Assembly (NCBI RefSeq): GCF_947179515.1
Contig: NC_067480.1
Span: 9,667,501-9,731,500, forward strand
Direction of reading: 5' to 3'
DNA: 64,000 nucleotides
DNA from: Apodemus sylvaticus
Lineage: Eukaryota > Chordata > Mammalia > Rodentia > Muridae
Positions within the stretch are counted from its first letter, which is position 1. Each line of letters begins with the position of its first letter. Under the pieces are notes generated by a model that saw nothing but the letters and a program-made list of their open reading frames with translations, was not told the DNA's origin and made no database searches. Shown one piece after another: positions 32,746 through 44,100 of this stretch. The translations under genes and the position numbers were made by a program.

Positions 32746-34511
32746 AAGTTCTAGCCATGACTCACAAAATAACGGTTATTGTTTCTAAAGGACCATGCTT
32801 CATAGTCTGAAAAACATTTTCTTAACAATCTTTTGGATCTTAGTCTCCAGTGCCACTTCCCTGACTGACTCAGGAGCCGGCCATCTCCTGTTTCCTGTTT
32901 GAAGCCACCCTTTCTTTCCTGTCCATTTCATGACACGAGGAAACACGAGGCATCAGAAAGTCTTGATGCAACTCAAAAAAAAAAAAAAAGACTCCAAAGA
33001 TTTAGTATGTAGGAAGGAGTATTGGGGTGACTAGGTCACATGGTACTGGTTCTTGTGTCCCCTGAGCCTTAAGAATTCAGAGCACACTTCTGTGTGTAGA
33101 TCTATTATCAAGTCCGGGACTCAATGAGGCCAGGAACACCAAGCCCCTGGCGGCAGAATGTTGTAGAGCAGCCCTTCACCAAGGCTTACCCAAGAGACAG
33201 CCAGCCTGTGACCTCTCGCCTCATCATTGGCCAGGACTGACTGACTGACTGATGGGACTTTGGAGCCTGGCATCCTTGCTTTAGGGTGGCTGACCCTGCA
33301 ATACAGTCTGTACATTAGTACCCCTGGACACTCAGTCCAGGGCCTAGCCAACACCGTCTTCTTGTTTTTTTTTTCCCCTCCCGATTCGTAGCCATCTTTT
33401 ACTTCCCTTTTCTTGCAAGCACTCTCCAATTAGCTAATTTCTCAAGTAAACCCCCTTGGGCTCTGCCTCCAGGTCTCGTGAATCCTGGCAGTTACAGATC
33501 TGGAAAGGTACAGAGGCAGCTGTCCTCTGAGGGCAGGCACACAGATAGGGGTCCCTGCCACTGAAGCAGCCTTCTTGGTATCAATGTGGGTATTTACATT
33601 CCTGAGTGATAGAGACCGAGGAGATGCACTTACCCCAGAGGCGGAGCTGGCATGGCCTTTGTTGTGGGCAGATAACAGATGGTACAGCTTAAGGTTGGAC
33701 CCCTGGGGTTCTTTGTTGGTGGCCAAGTGGTCCTAGTGTCCCTTGTACTGAGACGGATGGTCTACCACAACAGTACTGTCTGAGGTAATTAGCTGAAAAC
33801 ACTCTGAATCCCTCAAACAGATGGCTGATTATATCATCAGGGAGAGGGTCAAGGCTCCTCACTGATTCCTGTATCTAAGATGGTCCCACCAAACCACCAG
33901 GGCCTTCTAAACGAGTAGCTGTGGCATCTACTGGGGCAAGGACCTGATAATAAAATTATAAGAATATCTTAGACATTTCCCTCCTATCCATCTCCTAAGA
34001 GCCCTACTGCTATTCACAAGATTAACTACACTGGGAGAGGGTCATGCCAGCCACTTAGTGAATTACTGGTCCTTGGCTCCCAGAATGGTAATGTAGTCTG
34101 TGGCCATCGGCTGAAAATGATGATTTTGCATAATTTCCTGTTTTGGTCCACTTCCATCTCACAAAGTATGTGATAGCTCCATCCTGTTTGCCAGGGTCGA
34201 ATTGTGTGGTTAGAATAGATGAAATTAGTCAGGATAATTGCATTGGCTCTGTCTGGTCAAGCAAGCTTTATTTTCCAGATGGGACTAGAAAAAAAGCCCC
34301 AAGAATAGTTCCCATTTCACCAAGAATAAAACCACAACAAGCCAAGCATGGTGAGTTTGTGACCACAGTGGTCTTAAAACATCAAAATTAAATAAACAAA
34401 TAGTGAAAGCATTGATTTGTAAACACTAGACATACACAGCATCACCTTACTCTATGTGATAGCTTTAGGCTCATCTCCCAGAAGAAAACTCCAAGCTACC
34501 GAGAGGTTAGA

Positions 34512-34513
<2 letters not shown>
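32746..34513. other. Unassigned intergenic DNA
   Basis: No gene is recognised. An A15 run lies at 32,974-32,988 and a (GACT)n run at 33,236-33,252. A plus-strand frame at 34,143-34,391 (82 codons) and its upstream flank feel retrovirus-like in composition, but I cannot identify a domain. Confidence 0.45.
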
Positions 34514-34551
<38 letters not shown>

Positions 34552-34640
34552 AGGTGTATGCAAGTGTGGTGTTTATGCATGTGTGGTGTGTGTGCATGTG
34601 TGGTGTATTTGCATGTATGTGTGCACAAGCACATACATGC
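34514..34640 (+). repeat. (GT)n then degenerate GTAT/CATG tract
   Basis: About 16 clean GT units at 34,514-34,545 followed by interrupted GTGTGG/CATGTG units up to the T-rich end of the adjacent L1. Confidence 0.95.
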
Positions 34641-34689
34641 AAATATATATATGTATTTTTTTTTCCGGGAGTCCTGCCTGGCTAACTTT

Positions 34690-37600
34690 TTTTTTTGTTT
34701 GTTTTATTTTTTTTTATTCGATATATTTTTTATTTACATTTCAAATGATTTCCCCTTTTTTAGCCCCCCACTCCCCGAAAGTCCCGTAAGCCCCCTTCTC
34801 TCCCCCTGTCCTCCCACCCACCCCTTCCCACTTCCCCATTCTGGTTTTGCCGAATACTGCTTCACTGAGTCTTTCTAGAACAAGGGGCTACTCCTCATTT
34901 CTTCTTGTACCTCATTTGATGTGTGGATTATGTTTTGGGTATTCCAGTTTTCTAGGTTAATATCCATTTATTAGTGAGTGCATACCATGATTCACCTTTT
35001 GAGTCTGGGTTACCTCACTTAGTATGATGTTCTCTAGCTCCATCCATTTGCCTAAGAATTTCATGAATTCATTATTTCTAATGGCTGAATAGTACTCCAT
35101 TGTGTAGATATACCACATTTTTTGCATCCACTCTTCTGTTGAGGGATACCTGGGTTCTTTCCAGCATCTGGCAATTATAAATAGGGCTGCTATGAACATA
35201 ATAGAGCATGTATCCTTATTACATGGTGGGGAATCCTCTGGGTATATGCCCAGGAGTGGTATAGCAGGATCTTCTGGAAGTGAGGTGCCCATTTTTCGGA
35301 GGAACCGCCAGACTGATTTCCAGAGTGGTTGTACCAATTTGCAACCCCACCAGCAGTGGAGGAGTGTTCCTCTTTCTCCACACCCTCTCCAACACCTGCT
35401 GTCTCCTGAATTTTTAATCTTAGCCATTCTGACTGGTGTAAGGTGAAATCTCGGGTTTGCATTTCCCTAATGACTAATGAAGTTGAGCATTTTTTAAGAT
35501 GCTTCTCCGCCATCCAAAGTTCTTCAGGTAAGAATTCTTTGTTTAACTCTGTACCCCATTTTTTAATAGGGTTGTTTGGTTTTCTGGAATCTAACTTCTT
35601 GAGTTCTTTATATATATTGGATATTAGCCCTCTATCTGATGTAGGATTGGTGAAGATCTTTTCCCAATTTGTTGGTTGCCAATTTGTCCTCTTGATGGTG
35701 TCCTTTGCCTTACAGAAACTTTGTAATTTTATGAGGTCCCATTTGTCAATTCTTGATCTTAGAACATACGCTATTGGTGTTCTGTTCAGAAACTTTCTCC
35801 CGACTGGAGAGATGGCTCAGCGGTTAAGAGTGCTGACTGCTCATGTGGAGGTCCTGAGTTCAAATCCCAGCAACCATATGGTGGCTCATAATCATCCAAT
35901 ATCCTCTTCTAATGTGTCTGAAGAGAGTGGCAGTGTACTCGCATACATAAAATAAATAAATATTTAAAAAAAAAAAAGAAACTTTCTCCCTGTACCGATG
36001 TCCTCAAGGGTCTTCCCCAGTTTCTTTTCTATTAGCTTCAGAGTGTCTGGCTTCATGTGGAGGTCCTTGATCCATTTGGATTTGAGCTTAGTACAAGGAG
36101 ACAAGGATGGATCAATTCCCATTCTTCTGCATGCTGACCTCCAGTTGAACCAGCACCATTTGTTGAAATGGCTATCTTTTTTCCATTGGATGTTTTCAGC
36201 CTCTTTGTCGAGGATCAAGTGGCCATAGGTGTGTGGGTTCATTTCTGGATCTTCAATCCTGTTCCATTGATCCTCCTGCCTGTCACTGTACCAATACCAT
36301 GCAGTTTTTAACACTATTGCTCTGTAGTATTGCTTGAGGTCAGGGATTCTGATTCCCCCAGACTTTCTTTTGTTGCTGAGAATAGTTTTAGCTATCCTGG
36401 GTTTTTTGTTATTCCAGATGAATTTGATAATTGCTCTTTCTAACTCTGTGAAGAATTGAGTTGGGATTTTGATGGGTATTGCATTGAATCTGTATATTGC
36501 TTTTGGCAAAATGGCCATTTTAACTATATTGATTCTACCGATCCATGAGCATGGGAGGTTTTCCCATTTTTTGAGGTCTTCTTCCATTTCCTTCTTCAGA
36601 GTCTTGAAGTTCTTGTCATATAGATCTTTCACATGTTTGGTAAGAGTCACCCCAAGATACTTTATACTGTTTGTGGCTATTGTGAATAGGGTCATTTCCC
36701 TAATTTCTTTCTCAGCCTGATCTCATTGTGTCCTGGATTTCCTGGATATTTTGGGTTACAAGCTTTTTGCATTTTGCATTTTCTTTAACTGTTGAGTCCA
36801 TGGTTTCTATGGAATCTTCAGCATCTGAGATTCTTTCTTCTATCTCTTGTATTCTGTTGTTGATATTTGCATCTCTGTCCCCTGATTTCTTCCCAAGGCT
36901 TTCTATCTCCAAAGTTGTCTCCCTTTGAGTTTTCTTAGTTGTTTCTACTTCTGATTTTAGATCCTGGATGGTTTTGCTTAGCTCCTTCACTTGCTTGTTT
37001 GTGCTTTCCTGTAATTCTTTAAGAGATTTTTGTGTTTCCTCTTTCATGACCTCAGCCTGTTGACCAAAGTTCTCCTGTATTTCTTTAAGTGTTTTTTGCA
37101 TTTTGTCATTATTTGCTTTTGTATTCTCCTGGATTTCTTTCAATGATTTTTGTGTTTCCCTTGCAAGGGCTTCTAACTTTGATCCATTTTCTCCTGAATT
37201 TCTTTAAGTATGTCCTTCATGTGTTCCTGTACCAGCATCATGACCAGTGATTTTAGATCCAAATCTTGTTTTACTGGTGTGATGGGGTATCCAGGACATG
37301 CTGGTAAAGGAGAATTGGGTTCAGATGTTGCCAAATTGCCTTGATTTCTGTTAGTGACGTTCCTGTGTTTGCCTTTTGCCATCTAGTTCTCACTGGTGTT
37401 AGTTGGTCTTGTCAATGCTGGACTCAACAGTGCAAGCTGCCCCTTCCCAGGTGGCCTCTGGTGCACAGCTTACCTCCTGCACTGCCTGGAGTCAGGGTGC
37501 TGTTGCCCAGGCTGTTCAGATCCCGAAGCAGACACCTGAAGGCTCCTGCTGGGGCCCCGCTGGATTCACCGGAGCACACCGACTTCTCCCTGCTGGCTGC

Positions 37601-37708
37601 CTGGAAGCCCCTCTTGCCTCTTGCAGGACCTGGAGATGTGGTGTTGCTGCCCAGGCTGATCTGGATTCGGAAGCAGAGAGATCTGAGTGTTCCCGCCAGA
37701 GGAGCACA

Positions 37709-37712
<4 letters not shown>
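34690..37712 (-). mobile_element. Young L1 with internal deletion (minus strand)
   Basis: The poly(T) and 3' UTR start at about 34,690 on the plus strand. ORF2 C-terminal coding text (CCHC-adjacent region, with MEYYSAI and KWMELENIILSEVTQ motifs) occupies about 34,957-36,722, and the ORF1 N-terminus and coiled coil occupy 37,382-36,723 (start codon at 37,382, MAKGKHRN). A 5' UTR-like segment lies to about 37,712. ORF1 text QDTMR joins ORF2 text AEKEIRE at about 36,720, so the ORF1 C-terminus, the endonuclease and most of the reverse transcriptase are missing, roughly 3 kb. The element is dead, though its reading frames are still well preserved. Confidence 0.93.
35802..35976 (+). mobile_element. 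B2 SINE nested in the L1, 14-bp TSD
   Basis: It starts GACTGGAGAGATGGCTCAGC, shows the B box GAGTTCAAATCCCAG and ends with AATAAATAAATA plus A12. AGAAACTTTCTCCC at 35,788-35,801 and 35,977-35,990 is a perfect duplication. The 175-bp insertion splits L1 ORF2 and is younger than the L1. Confidence 0.98.
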
Positions 37713-37754
<42 letters not shown>

Positions 37755-37925
37755 TGTGCATGCTTGTGTGTATGTGTGTGCATGTGCATGCATGTGCATC
37801 TGTGTGCATATTTGTATATGTGTGCATGTTTGTATATGTGCATGTGTCCATGTGTGCACATGTGTGTGACCATGTGTGTGTTGCATGTGTGTTCCTCTGT
37901 GTGTGTGTGTGTGTGTGTATGTATG
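37713..37925 (+). repeat. (GT)n with degenerate GTGCATGT extension
   Basis: A clean GT run at 37,713-37,747 passes into interrupted GTGTAT/GTGCAT units and a second GT run at 37,899-37,917. It marks the 5' end of the L1. Frames on both strands are artefacts. Confidence 0.96.
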
Positions 37926-39394
37926 TGTTGCCATGGTAGAGTTGTCTGTCAGTCCTCAGCAGACAGTTTGTCAACTATTTTCTCCCTGATTAGATTTCTA
38001 ACAAGAGTGGTGTTGAGGACTCCTCTTGTTAATCGACATCATTATCGTGGGACACTCTATTCCGTACTTGCCTTCTGCTTGAAGACTGATTATGGAGCCT
38101 GCAATGAATTGTGGCATAATCTTCACTAATGCATAATTAATATGTACTGATTCAATTAGTCAGAGCGCCCCACATTCAGTTTTTCTTGCTAAAAAATTTA
38201 CATTTATATTAGAAAATTTATAAGGCTGCAAGAAGGGAATAAAAATCCCCCAGAGATCGCACAACCCTCCTCACATCCCTTCCTGTTTCCTCGTGTGCTA
38301 TCTCTAGGTTCCTGGTGTCTTTCAGAGCTAAGGTGTGGCAGGGATAGAGGCAGGGGAGCACCTGCCTTCAGTGGATTGCCAGGGGGGGAATATCCCTCCT
38401 CCCTCAAGTCAGGAATCAGCCTGTCACACACAGGCTACTCACATCATGGAAGGCTCTTCAACCCATCTTTTAAAATCTGATTTAGGCTGTCTCTTTCTGT
38501 CTCTGTCTCTGCATGTGTGTGTGTGTTCTTTGATAAGTTCATGCATGTATATAATGCATTCTATTCCTCTCCCCAAACCCCATCTTCTTCTCCCCCTCCC
38601 ACTACCAATTTCTCTTCCTGCCCACCTGCACCTCCTCCTGATTCATAACATTTGTTTCTACTTTGTGACCCATTTAGTTCTACCAGGCCCATAAGTGTAA
38701 CTGTTAGATTGGAAGCATCCATCGCGTCACCAGCAGTACACATCTGAAGACATGCCCCGCTTTGCTTCCCCTGTTTGTCCTTGTAAGGAACACTTGAGGA
38801 GACCCTCTTCTGCCTGAGCCTGGCAGTTGGGGACCATCACTATGGTCATCTGCATTTGTGTCTTGCCCAGAAGATGGGGTTTCAAACCCCTACTCCTGCC
38901 TTCTAGCTTTTGCACACTTCCTGTTCCCCCAGCTTTAGAGAGGACGGTATGCCTTTCCTGTTCATGGCTGTGTACGCAACTATCACTCTCGGCACCTTGT
39001 ACCACTGCAAGCCTCTGCATTCACTGCAGTATATGGTTTGGTGCTACTCCAATTTAGTTCAAATGGCAGAATTAAGTTCCCTCTTAGGGACTGCGACTTT
39101 CTGCACAATGGGCTTTTTAGTGAATGTAGAGTACTAGGTATGTGTTTCCTCTTTGAGTGTCAGCCTTAAACCCAGTAAGATGGTGTCCAGCCCATCTTTT
39201 CTTCTTCCTATTCCTTTTTCCCATTCTCGCCAGAACCCGTTGTCTAAAGAGGTCACTGATAGAGCCCCAGACAGAATTTTGTGTGCACCCTACCACCATC
39301 ATCATGGCCTCTAGCCCTTCCCCAAATTAACTTTTTCTTTTATAAGTTTCTATGGCCATGCTGTCTTATTACATCAATAGAAAAGAAAGACAAA
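37926..39394. other. Unassigned intergenic DNA
   Basis: No gene or firm repeat is recognised. The segment at 38,500-38,690 has CCCC-rich, LTR- or L1-tail-like composition but no diagnostic box. Short overlapping frames at 38,727-39,137 have no recognisable product. Confidence 0.45.
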
Positions 39395-39643
39395 AACAAA
39401 CCAAAGACAGAATTTGGAACCAGGAGTGGGATATTGCTGTGACTGGCCTGACTCTGCTGGTTTGGGAGGGGATCTTGGAAGACTTTGGAACTAGGACTAG
39501 AAAAGTGGTTGAACCTTTTAAATGGGCTTAAGGGGCCATCTTGGTAATAACTGTAGGCAGCACTGAGGGAAGCATAGAAGACGAAGAACAAGCTTAAGGG
39601 GTTTTAGAGAAAGACAGTTTTACCAACCGGGCTAGAGACCATG

Positions 39644-39952
39644 TGTCTTAGGGTTTTACTGCTGTGAGCAGACACCGTGACCAAGGCAACTCTTATAAAG
39701 GACAACATTTCATTGGGACTAGCTTACAGGTTCTGAGGTTCAGTCCATTATCATCAAGGCAGGAGCATGGCAGCATCCAGACAGGCATGGTGCAGGAGGA
39801 GCTGAGAGTTCTATATCTTCATCTGAAGCCTGCTAGCAGAATACTGGCTTAAAGCCCACATCCACAGTGACACACCCACTCCAACAGGGCCACACACCTT
39901 CTAATAGTGCCTCTCCCTGGGCCAAGCATGCACAAATCATCAGACTATTCTT
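39644..39952 (+). mobile_element. Family A repeat, second subtype, truncated
   Basis: It begins TGTCTTAGGGTTTTACTGCT and has AGACACCGTGACCAAGGCAA, CAGTCCATTATCATCAAGGC and GGGCCAAGCATGCACA, the same layout as the copy at 43,117. The 3' end lacks the CAACACA terminus. Confidence 0.8.
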
Positions 39953-40178
39953 GTGGTATTTTGGCAAAAAGTGTGGCAGATTTTTGCCCTTGTCCTAAAA
40001 ATCTGCCTAAGGAAAAATTGAATAACAACAGATTAATGGCTGGAAGAGACTTCGAGATGGTTGAATATTGGCTCTATTGCATGGTTACTGGTGACTACAT
40101 TTATTCAGGTCTCAAAGTTGGGTCCAAGAAATGCCAAATGTATATTTTGGAACAAAAAAGGGAGCCTTGGGAAATTGT

Positions 40179-40339
40179 AGCCAAACGCTTATGCTGACGA
40201 GATGGAGAGGCTGCTGAGAACAAAGAAAGGGAGCTGTGCCCTCAGGGTAAGACCCTGGCAGTTGAACTTCCAACTGTGAGAAGGAAATGCCTGAGGGGGT
40301 TCTGTCTGGAAAGCTGCAGTGAATGTGACTCAGAAGGGG
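40179..40339 (+). repeat. Left arm of a 160-bp inverted repeat
   Basis: This segment pairs with 40,767-40,926 in reverse orientation at about 94% identity (about nine differences by eye). The spacer is about 430 bp. Confidence 0.95.
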
Positions 40340-40766
40340 GCAGCCTGGTGCAGCAGCAGTTTATGCTTGTAGAGTCATGAAAGATACATAAGGAAGGTAT
40401 CTCTGGAATCTTCCTTTGTGGTTAAAGAGAGCTGCTGGGGCCAGGCATTTGGCAGCTGAGTCCCTGTATGGAGGCCCAGAGAGGACATCATACAAAGCTG
40501 TCAAAATGAAACCTGGGTTGTGTTGGAGACACCAGGATAACGGAGGTGCCAGAGCTACGAGCCATCTGCCAACAAGAGCTGGGACAGGGAGTGGAACCCG
40601 GTCCCAAAGGCAGAAGTGTCAGGTAGTCAGCGATAGAGCTGTCAGATGTGTTTGACATCGGACATGGAGCTACAAGGGTTTGGAGTTCCCTGTCTGGACT
40701 TTGGTCCAGGATTTCATGTCTCATTTCTCCCTTTTGGAATGTATGTGTATGTGTATGTGTATATAT

Positions 40767-40926
40767 CCCCTTCTGAGTCACAGTCACTGCAGCTTTCCAG
40801 ACAGAACCCCCTCAGGCATTTCCTTCTCACAGTTGGAAGTTCAACTGCCTGGGTCTTACCCTGAGGGCACAGCTCCCTTTCCTAGTGCTCATCAGCCTTT
40901 CCATTTCGTCAGCATAAGGGTTTGGC
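40767..40926 (-). repeat. Right arm of a 160-bp inverted repeat
   Basis: Reverse complement of 40,179-40,339. Shared blocks include GAAGGAAATGCCTGAGGGGG and GGGAGCTGTGCCCTCAGGGT. It is directly preceded by a TATGTGTA tract at 40,739-40,766. Confidence 0.95.
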
Positions 40927-40989
40927 ATATGCATATGTATATATTTGTTTTTTATTTATTACAAGGGGTTTTGGTTAATACAGTACCTT

Positions 40990-41491
40990 GAGTCTCAATC
41001 ACATAGGGTGTCCCTTCCCCCACAGCATTTAGCTGGACTTCTCAGCCCATCCTATTCAAGCTGTGACATTCCTGGCTGGCAGCGCCCACCCACCCTTCCG
41101 CTGGTGTTACCCAGCCTATTCAAGCTGCGACATTCCTGGCCTCCACCCTTCCCCTGGTGTTATGTCCGGCCCTTGTTCCGTTGGGAACAATACAGCTGCT
41201 TTCACCTTAACAACCAAGGTTGCCTCAGGTCAGTCTCACCTGGAGACCAGCAGAAAACCTGCTGACTGGAAGCAGGCAATCCCCTGAGAAGAAGATCCAA
41301 GGAATTGCTGCCATTTGGGGGGGGGGGGGCAGGGTGGTTTTCTAAAGACTATATATATTGGCTAAATAATAGTAAAGTCAGTCTCTATCGGCAACTGTCG
41401 TCTTGACTCATTTCTCTTTCATCCCCTTCCCGTTTATCCCCAGAATTCTCTTCCAGGTATCCAGTTCACATGTGGCCGTGGGCGGCTACAA
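40990..41491 (+). mobile_element. Probable solitary LTR
   Basis: A TATA-like ACTATATATATTGGC (41,347) is followed by AATAATAGTAAAGTC and a pyrimidine-rich end CATTTCTCTTTCATCCCCTT, finishing GGGCGGCTACA at 41,491. That is LTR order. Upstream is an imperfect tandem pair sharing CTATTCAAGCTG(T/C)GACATTC at 41,050 and 41,118, and a G13 run at 41,318-41,330. The left end is uncertain. It directly precedes family A text. Confidence 0.55.
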
Positions 41492-41775
41492 TAGGGCAGG
41501 AACCTGGATGCAGGAGCTGATGCAGAGGCCATGGAGGGGTGCTGCTTACTGGCTTGCTCCCTATGTCTTGCTCAGCCTGCTTTCTTATAGATCTCAGAAT
41601 CATCAGCTCAGGTGATTAAGTATCCCCACCCACAATGAGCTGGGCCCTCCCCTATCAATCCCTAATTAAGAAAATGCCTTATACCTGGATCTTATGATGA
41701 CATTTTCTCAAGAGAGTTTCCTTCTTTTCTGATGACTCTTACCTATGGCAAGTTGCCATAGACTAGCAACACAGT
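41492..41775 (+). repeat. Family A repeat, 3' two-thirds
   Basis: It starts mid-element at AGGGCAGGAACCTGGATGCAGG and continues through GCTTACTGGCTTGCTCCC and the ACACAG-like end. The 5' third is absent, being replaced by the LTR to its left. Confidence 0.8.
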
Positions 41776-42466
41776 TATACTTGAGCCATAAGTTACCTCT
41801 GCTAGAAGTTCATTAGTATTTGGTAAGCCTTTGGGTGGGGCATACAGCTAGTTAGTCACCATACAGAATGGGATTGAGAATTCCTAAGAGGTGCCTGGAG
41901 CATTCACTGGCCAAGTTTCTCTTCTCCATAGATAACCACTTTCTAGCCTGTCACCATAAATGACACTGCATGCTGAAGACTAGTACTCCATCTTTAAAGC
42001 ATTATGTCTCCTAACCAGGCTTTCATAGACAGCATATTGATACAACTAGGGGATTCCCTGGGTCATGGACCATATATTGATGTCCTACTAGAGTTATAAC
42101 TTGACTTAAACGCAAAGGTATGATATAAGAAATGAGAAATGGCATGTGTCGTGTGTCTCTCTTCCTCCCAACAGCAAGCTGTACCCTTTCCAGTTTTTGG
42201 GTGCACTGTGTTACTTGGCTCTGTCTTCAAGGCTTCCTGGTCTGTGTTCTTGTCATCATGATAACTTCTATGTTTTCAGAACTCTGGCAATTATATTGGG
42301 TCTACTAGAGAATCCAAAATAATCTCCCCATCATTATGACCTTAATTACAAGGCCTTTTCTTTGTATAAGGTGACAGACTCACAGGCTCCAAGAATTAAG
42401 TTGAGGACATGGTTGGGAGGCCATTATCTAGGTGGACTTAACCTCCCCCATTCCCTTTTTGTTATA
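41776..42466. other. Unassigned intergenic DNA
   Basis: No gene or named repeat is recognised. The text has the feel of LTR or MaLR sequence at 42,120-42,300 but no diagnostic box. Confidence 0.4.
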
Positions 42467-42682
42467 AGGCCGTCCTCAACTGAGGACATTTTTTTTCCTG
42501 CAGGGGATATTTGACAATGTCTAGAGACATTTTTGATTGTCACAACTGAAAAGGGTGTTCCTGGTGTTTGATGGATTGAGGAGAGGAATGCTGGTAAACA
42601 TTCCTCAAAGTACAAGACAGCACCACACAGAGAAGAATTATTGATCCCCAAATGTAAGTAATGCAGAGACCAAGAAACTCTG
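42467..42682 (+). mobile_element. MER20-like hAT-Charlie element, near full length
   Basis: GATATTTGACAATGTCTAGAGAC, TTTTTGATTGTCACAACTG, GAATGCTGGTAAACATTCCTC and AGAAGAATTATTGATCCCCAAATG align in order with the MER20 family, a eutherian-wide non-autonomous hAT transposon. Diverged inverted ends (GTCCTCAAC and AAGAAACTCTG) are recognisable. The length of about 216 bp is close to the family length. Confidence 0.8.
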
Positions 42683-43116
42683 TTAGCATGAGGACCTGGA
42701 TCTGAAGGGGGTTTTTCATCAGCTGGTGTGGAATACAGCTTTTGCCTCCAGCTGTATGTCTTTGGAAGACTCTTTAGAGTCCTGAGGAGAAATGAATTTG
42801 GTCCTAGAGTTAATGCCAGAGAAGAGGGGAAGGAGGGAGAAAGGGAGAGAGGGGGAGACGGTACAGGAACACATTTTGAATTCAAAAATACCTGTCAAGT
42901 CTGCCTCTCCTCCAATACTCTTATTTGAAAACACTATTTGGGATAGAGTCCCAACAGACCATCAGGGCATTCCAAAGAAGAGGTAGCTGCGCGTGACTCA
43001 GGGCACATGAATAAAGCTAAGGAAAGGCAATAAAATAAAGCCATAGACCTTGGTGCACACAGATCCCTCCCTCCACAGTGTAGGTTCAAGAATCATTAGC
43101 TAGAGCTGTAAATAGG
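42683..43116. other. Unassigned intergenic DNA
   Basis: A purine-rich GGAGAAAGGGAGAGAGGGGG stretch lies at 42,828-42,858. No gene or named repeat is recognised. Confidence 0.45.
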
Positions 43117-43453
43117 TGTCTTAGTTAGGGTCTTACTGCTGTGAATAGACACCATGACCAAGACAACTCTTATAAGGACAACATTTAATTGGGGCTGGCT
43201 TATAGGTTCAGAGGTTCAGCACATTATCATCAAGGCAGAAGCATGGCAGCATCCAGGAAGGCATGCTAAGAGTTCTACATCTTGCTATGAAGGTGAACAG
43301 AAGACTAGCTTCCTCAGGCAGCTAGGAGGAAGGTTTTAAAGCCCACGCCCATTGTGACATACTTCTTCCAACAAGGCTATACCTACTCCAACAGGGCCAC
43401 ACCTCCTAATAGTGTCAGTCACTTCCTGGGCCAAGCATATTCAAACCAACACA
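43117..43453 (+). mobile_element. Family A repeat, second subtype, complete
   Basis: It begins TGTCTTAGTTAGGGTC and ends CAAACCAACACA, with AGACACCATGACCAAGACAA and CACACCTCCTAATAGTG inside. TG...CA ends are kept. The flanks ATAGG and ATATG are only a possible degraded duplication. Confidence 0.82.
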
Positions 43454-43885
43454 ATATGTAAAGCCATATAAATATTATTTAAAGTTGTGTTGAAAGCTCA
43501 CCAAATCAATAAGACCAGAAACAGAAAGAAGACAGAAGAGAAAGCATTTTGTGCCCTGGTATGAGTCGGGTGGATTCTTTTTATTTTGAATTTGTGAATG
43601 TATTGCTTATATAATAAAAAGTGCCTTAAAACTTATTTTAAATCATTTAAAATATTTAAAACACTGTATTGGAAAGATTCTGAATCCCTGTGATTGTCAC
43701 CATCTAGCACATTTTATAACTGAGTTTCCTTCACTTATACTTCTAGGAAGAGCTAGATGCAACCCTCTTGTCAACAGCAGAGGGTTTGCATGCATCGTAC
43801 AATGACTGCTATTGAACAGAGGCTCAGGGATTGTCCCGGGGGAGCCCACCTTGGCAGCTTCTCCTGGCTTGTCTTTCTTAGTGAC

Positions 43886-43922
43886 TGGGGGAGGGAGGGA
43901 GGGATGGAGGAAGGGAGGGAGG

Positions 43923-43988
<66 letters not shown>

Positions 43989-44100
43989 GAAGTTTAAGGA
44001 GAAGAAGTTGAAGAAGAAGTTGTTGAAGAGGTTGAAGAAGAAGTTGTTGAAGAAGAAGTTGAAGAAGTTAAGAAGTTAAGAAGGAGGAGGAGGAGGATAG
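43886..44100 (+). repeat. (GGGA)n, (GA)n and (GAAGTT)n purine tract
   Basis: GGGAGGGA units (43,886-43,928) lead into about 27 GA units (to 43,984), then GAAGAAGTTGAAG/GTTGTT units to about 44,084 and (GGA)n to 44,098. Three different purine repeats are joined end to end over about 215 bp. Confidence 0.97.

Larger units (their letters stand above)
39395..40766 (+). mobile_element. MaLR-type retroelement internal sequence
   Basis: Text such as GGAAGACTTTGGAACTAGGA, CTAGAAAAGTGGTTGAACC, GGACTTTGGTCCAGGATTTC and TCTCCCTTTTGGAATGTATG matches what I know of rodent MaLR (MT/ORR1) internal regions in the plus direction. It has no long frame, as expected for non-coding MaLR interiors. It is interrupted by a family A copy at 39,644. 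Assignment is from memory of the family. Confidence 0.5.

Noticed and set aside
34143..34391. Possible retroviral remnant frame of 82 codons
   Set aside because: Composition is suggestive but I could not identify any domain or flanking LTR pair.
35964..36695. 243-codon frame with reverse-transcriptase C-terminal text as a gene
   Set aside because: It is part of an internally deleted L1 on the minus strand.
36712..37143. 143-codon coiled-coil protein
   Set aside because: It is the L1 ORF1 coiled coil, broken from its start (37,382) and lacking its C-terminal half.
37341..38129. 262-codon plus-strand frame with Cys/Val repeats
   Set aside because: It is the antisense of L1 5' sequence running into a GT microsatellite.
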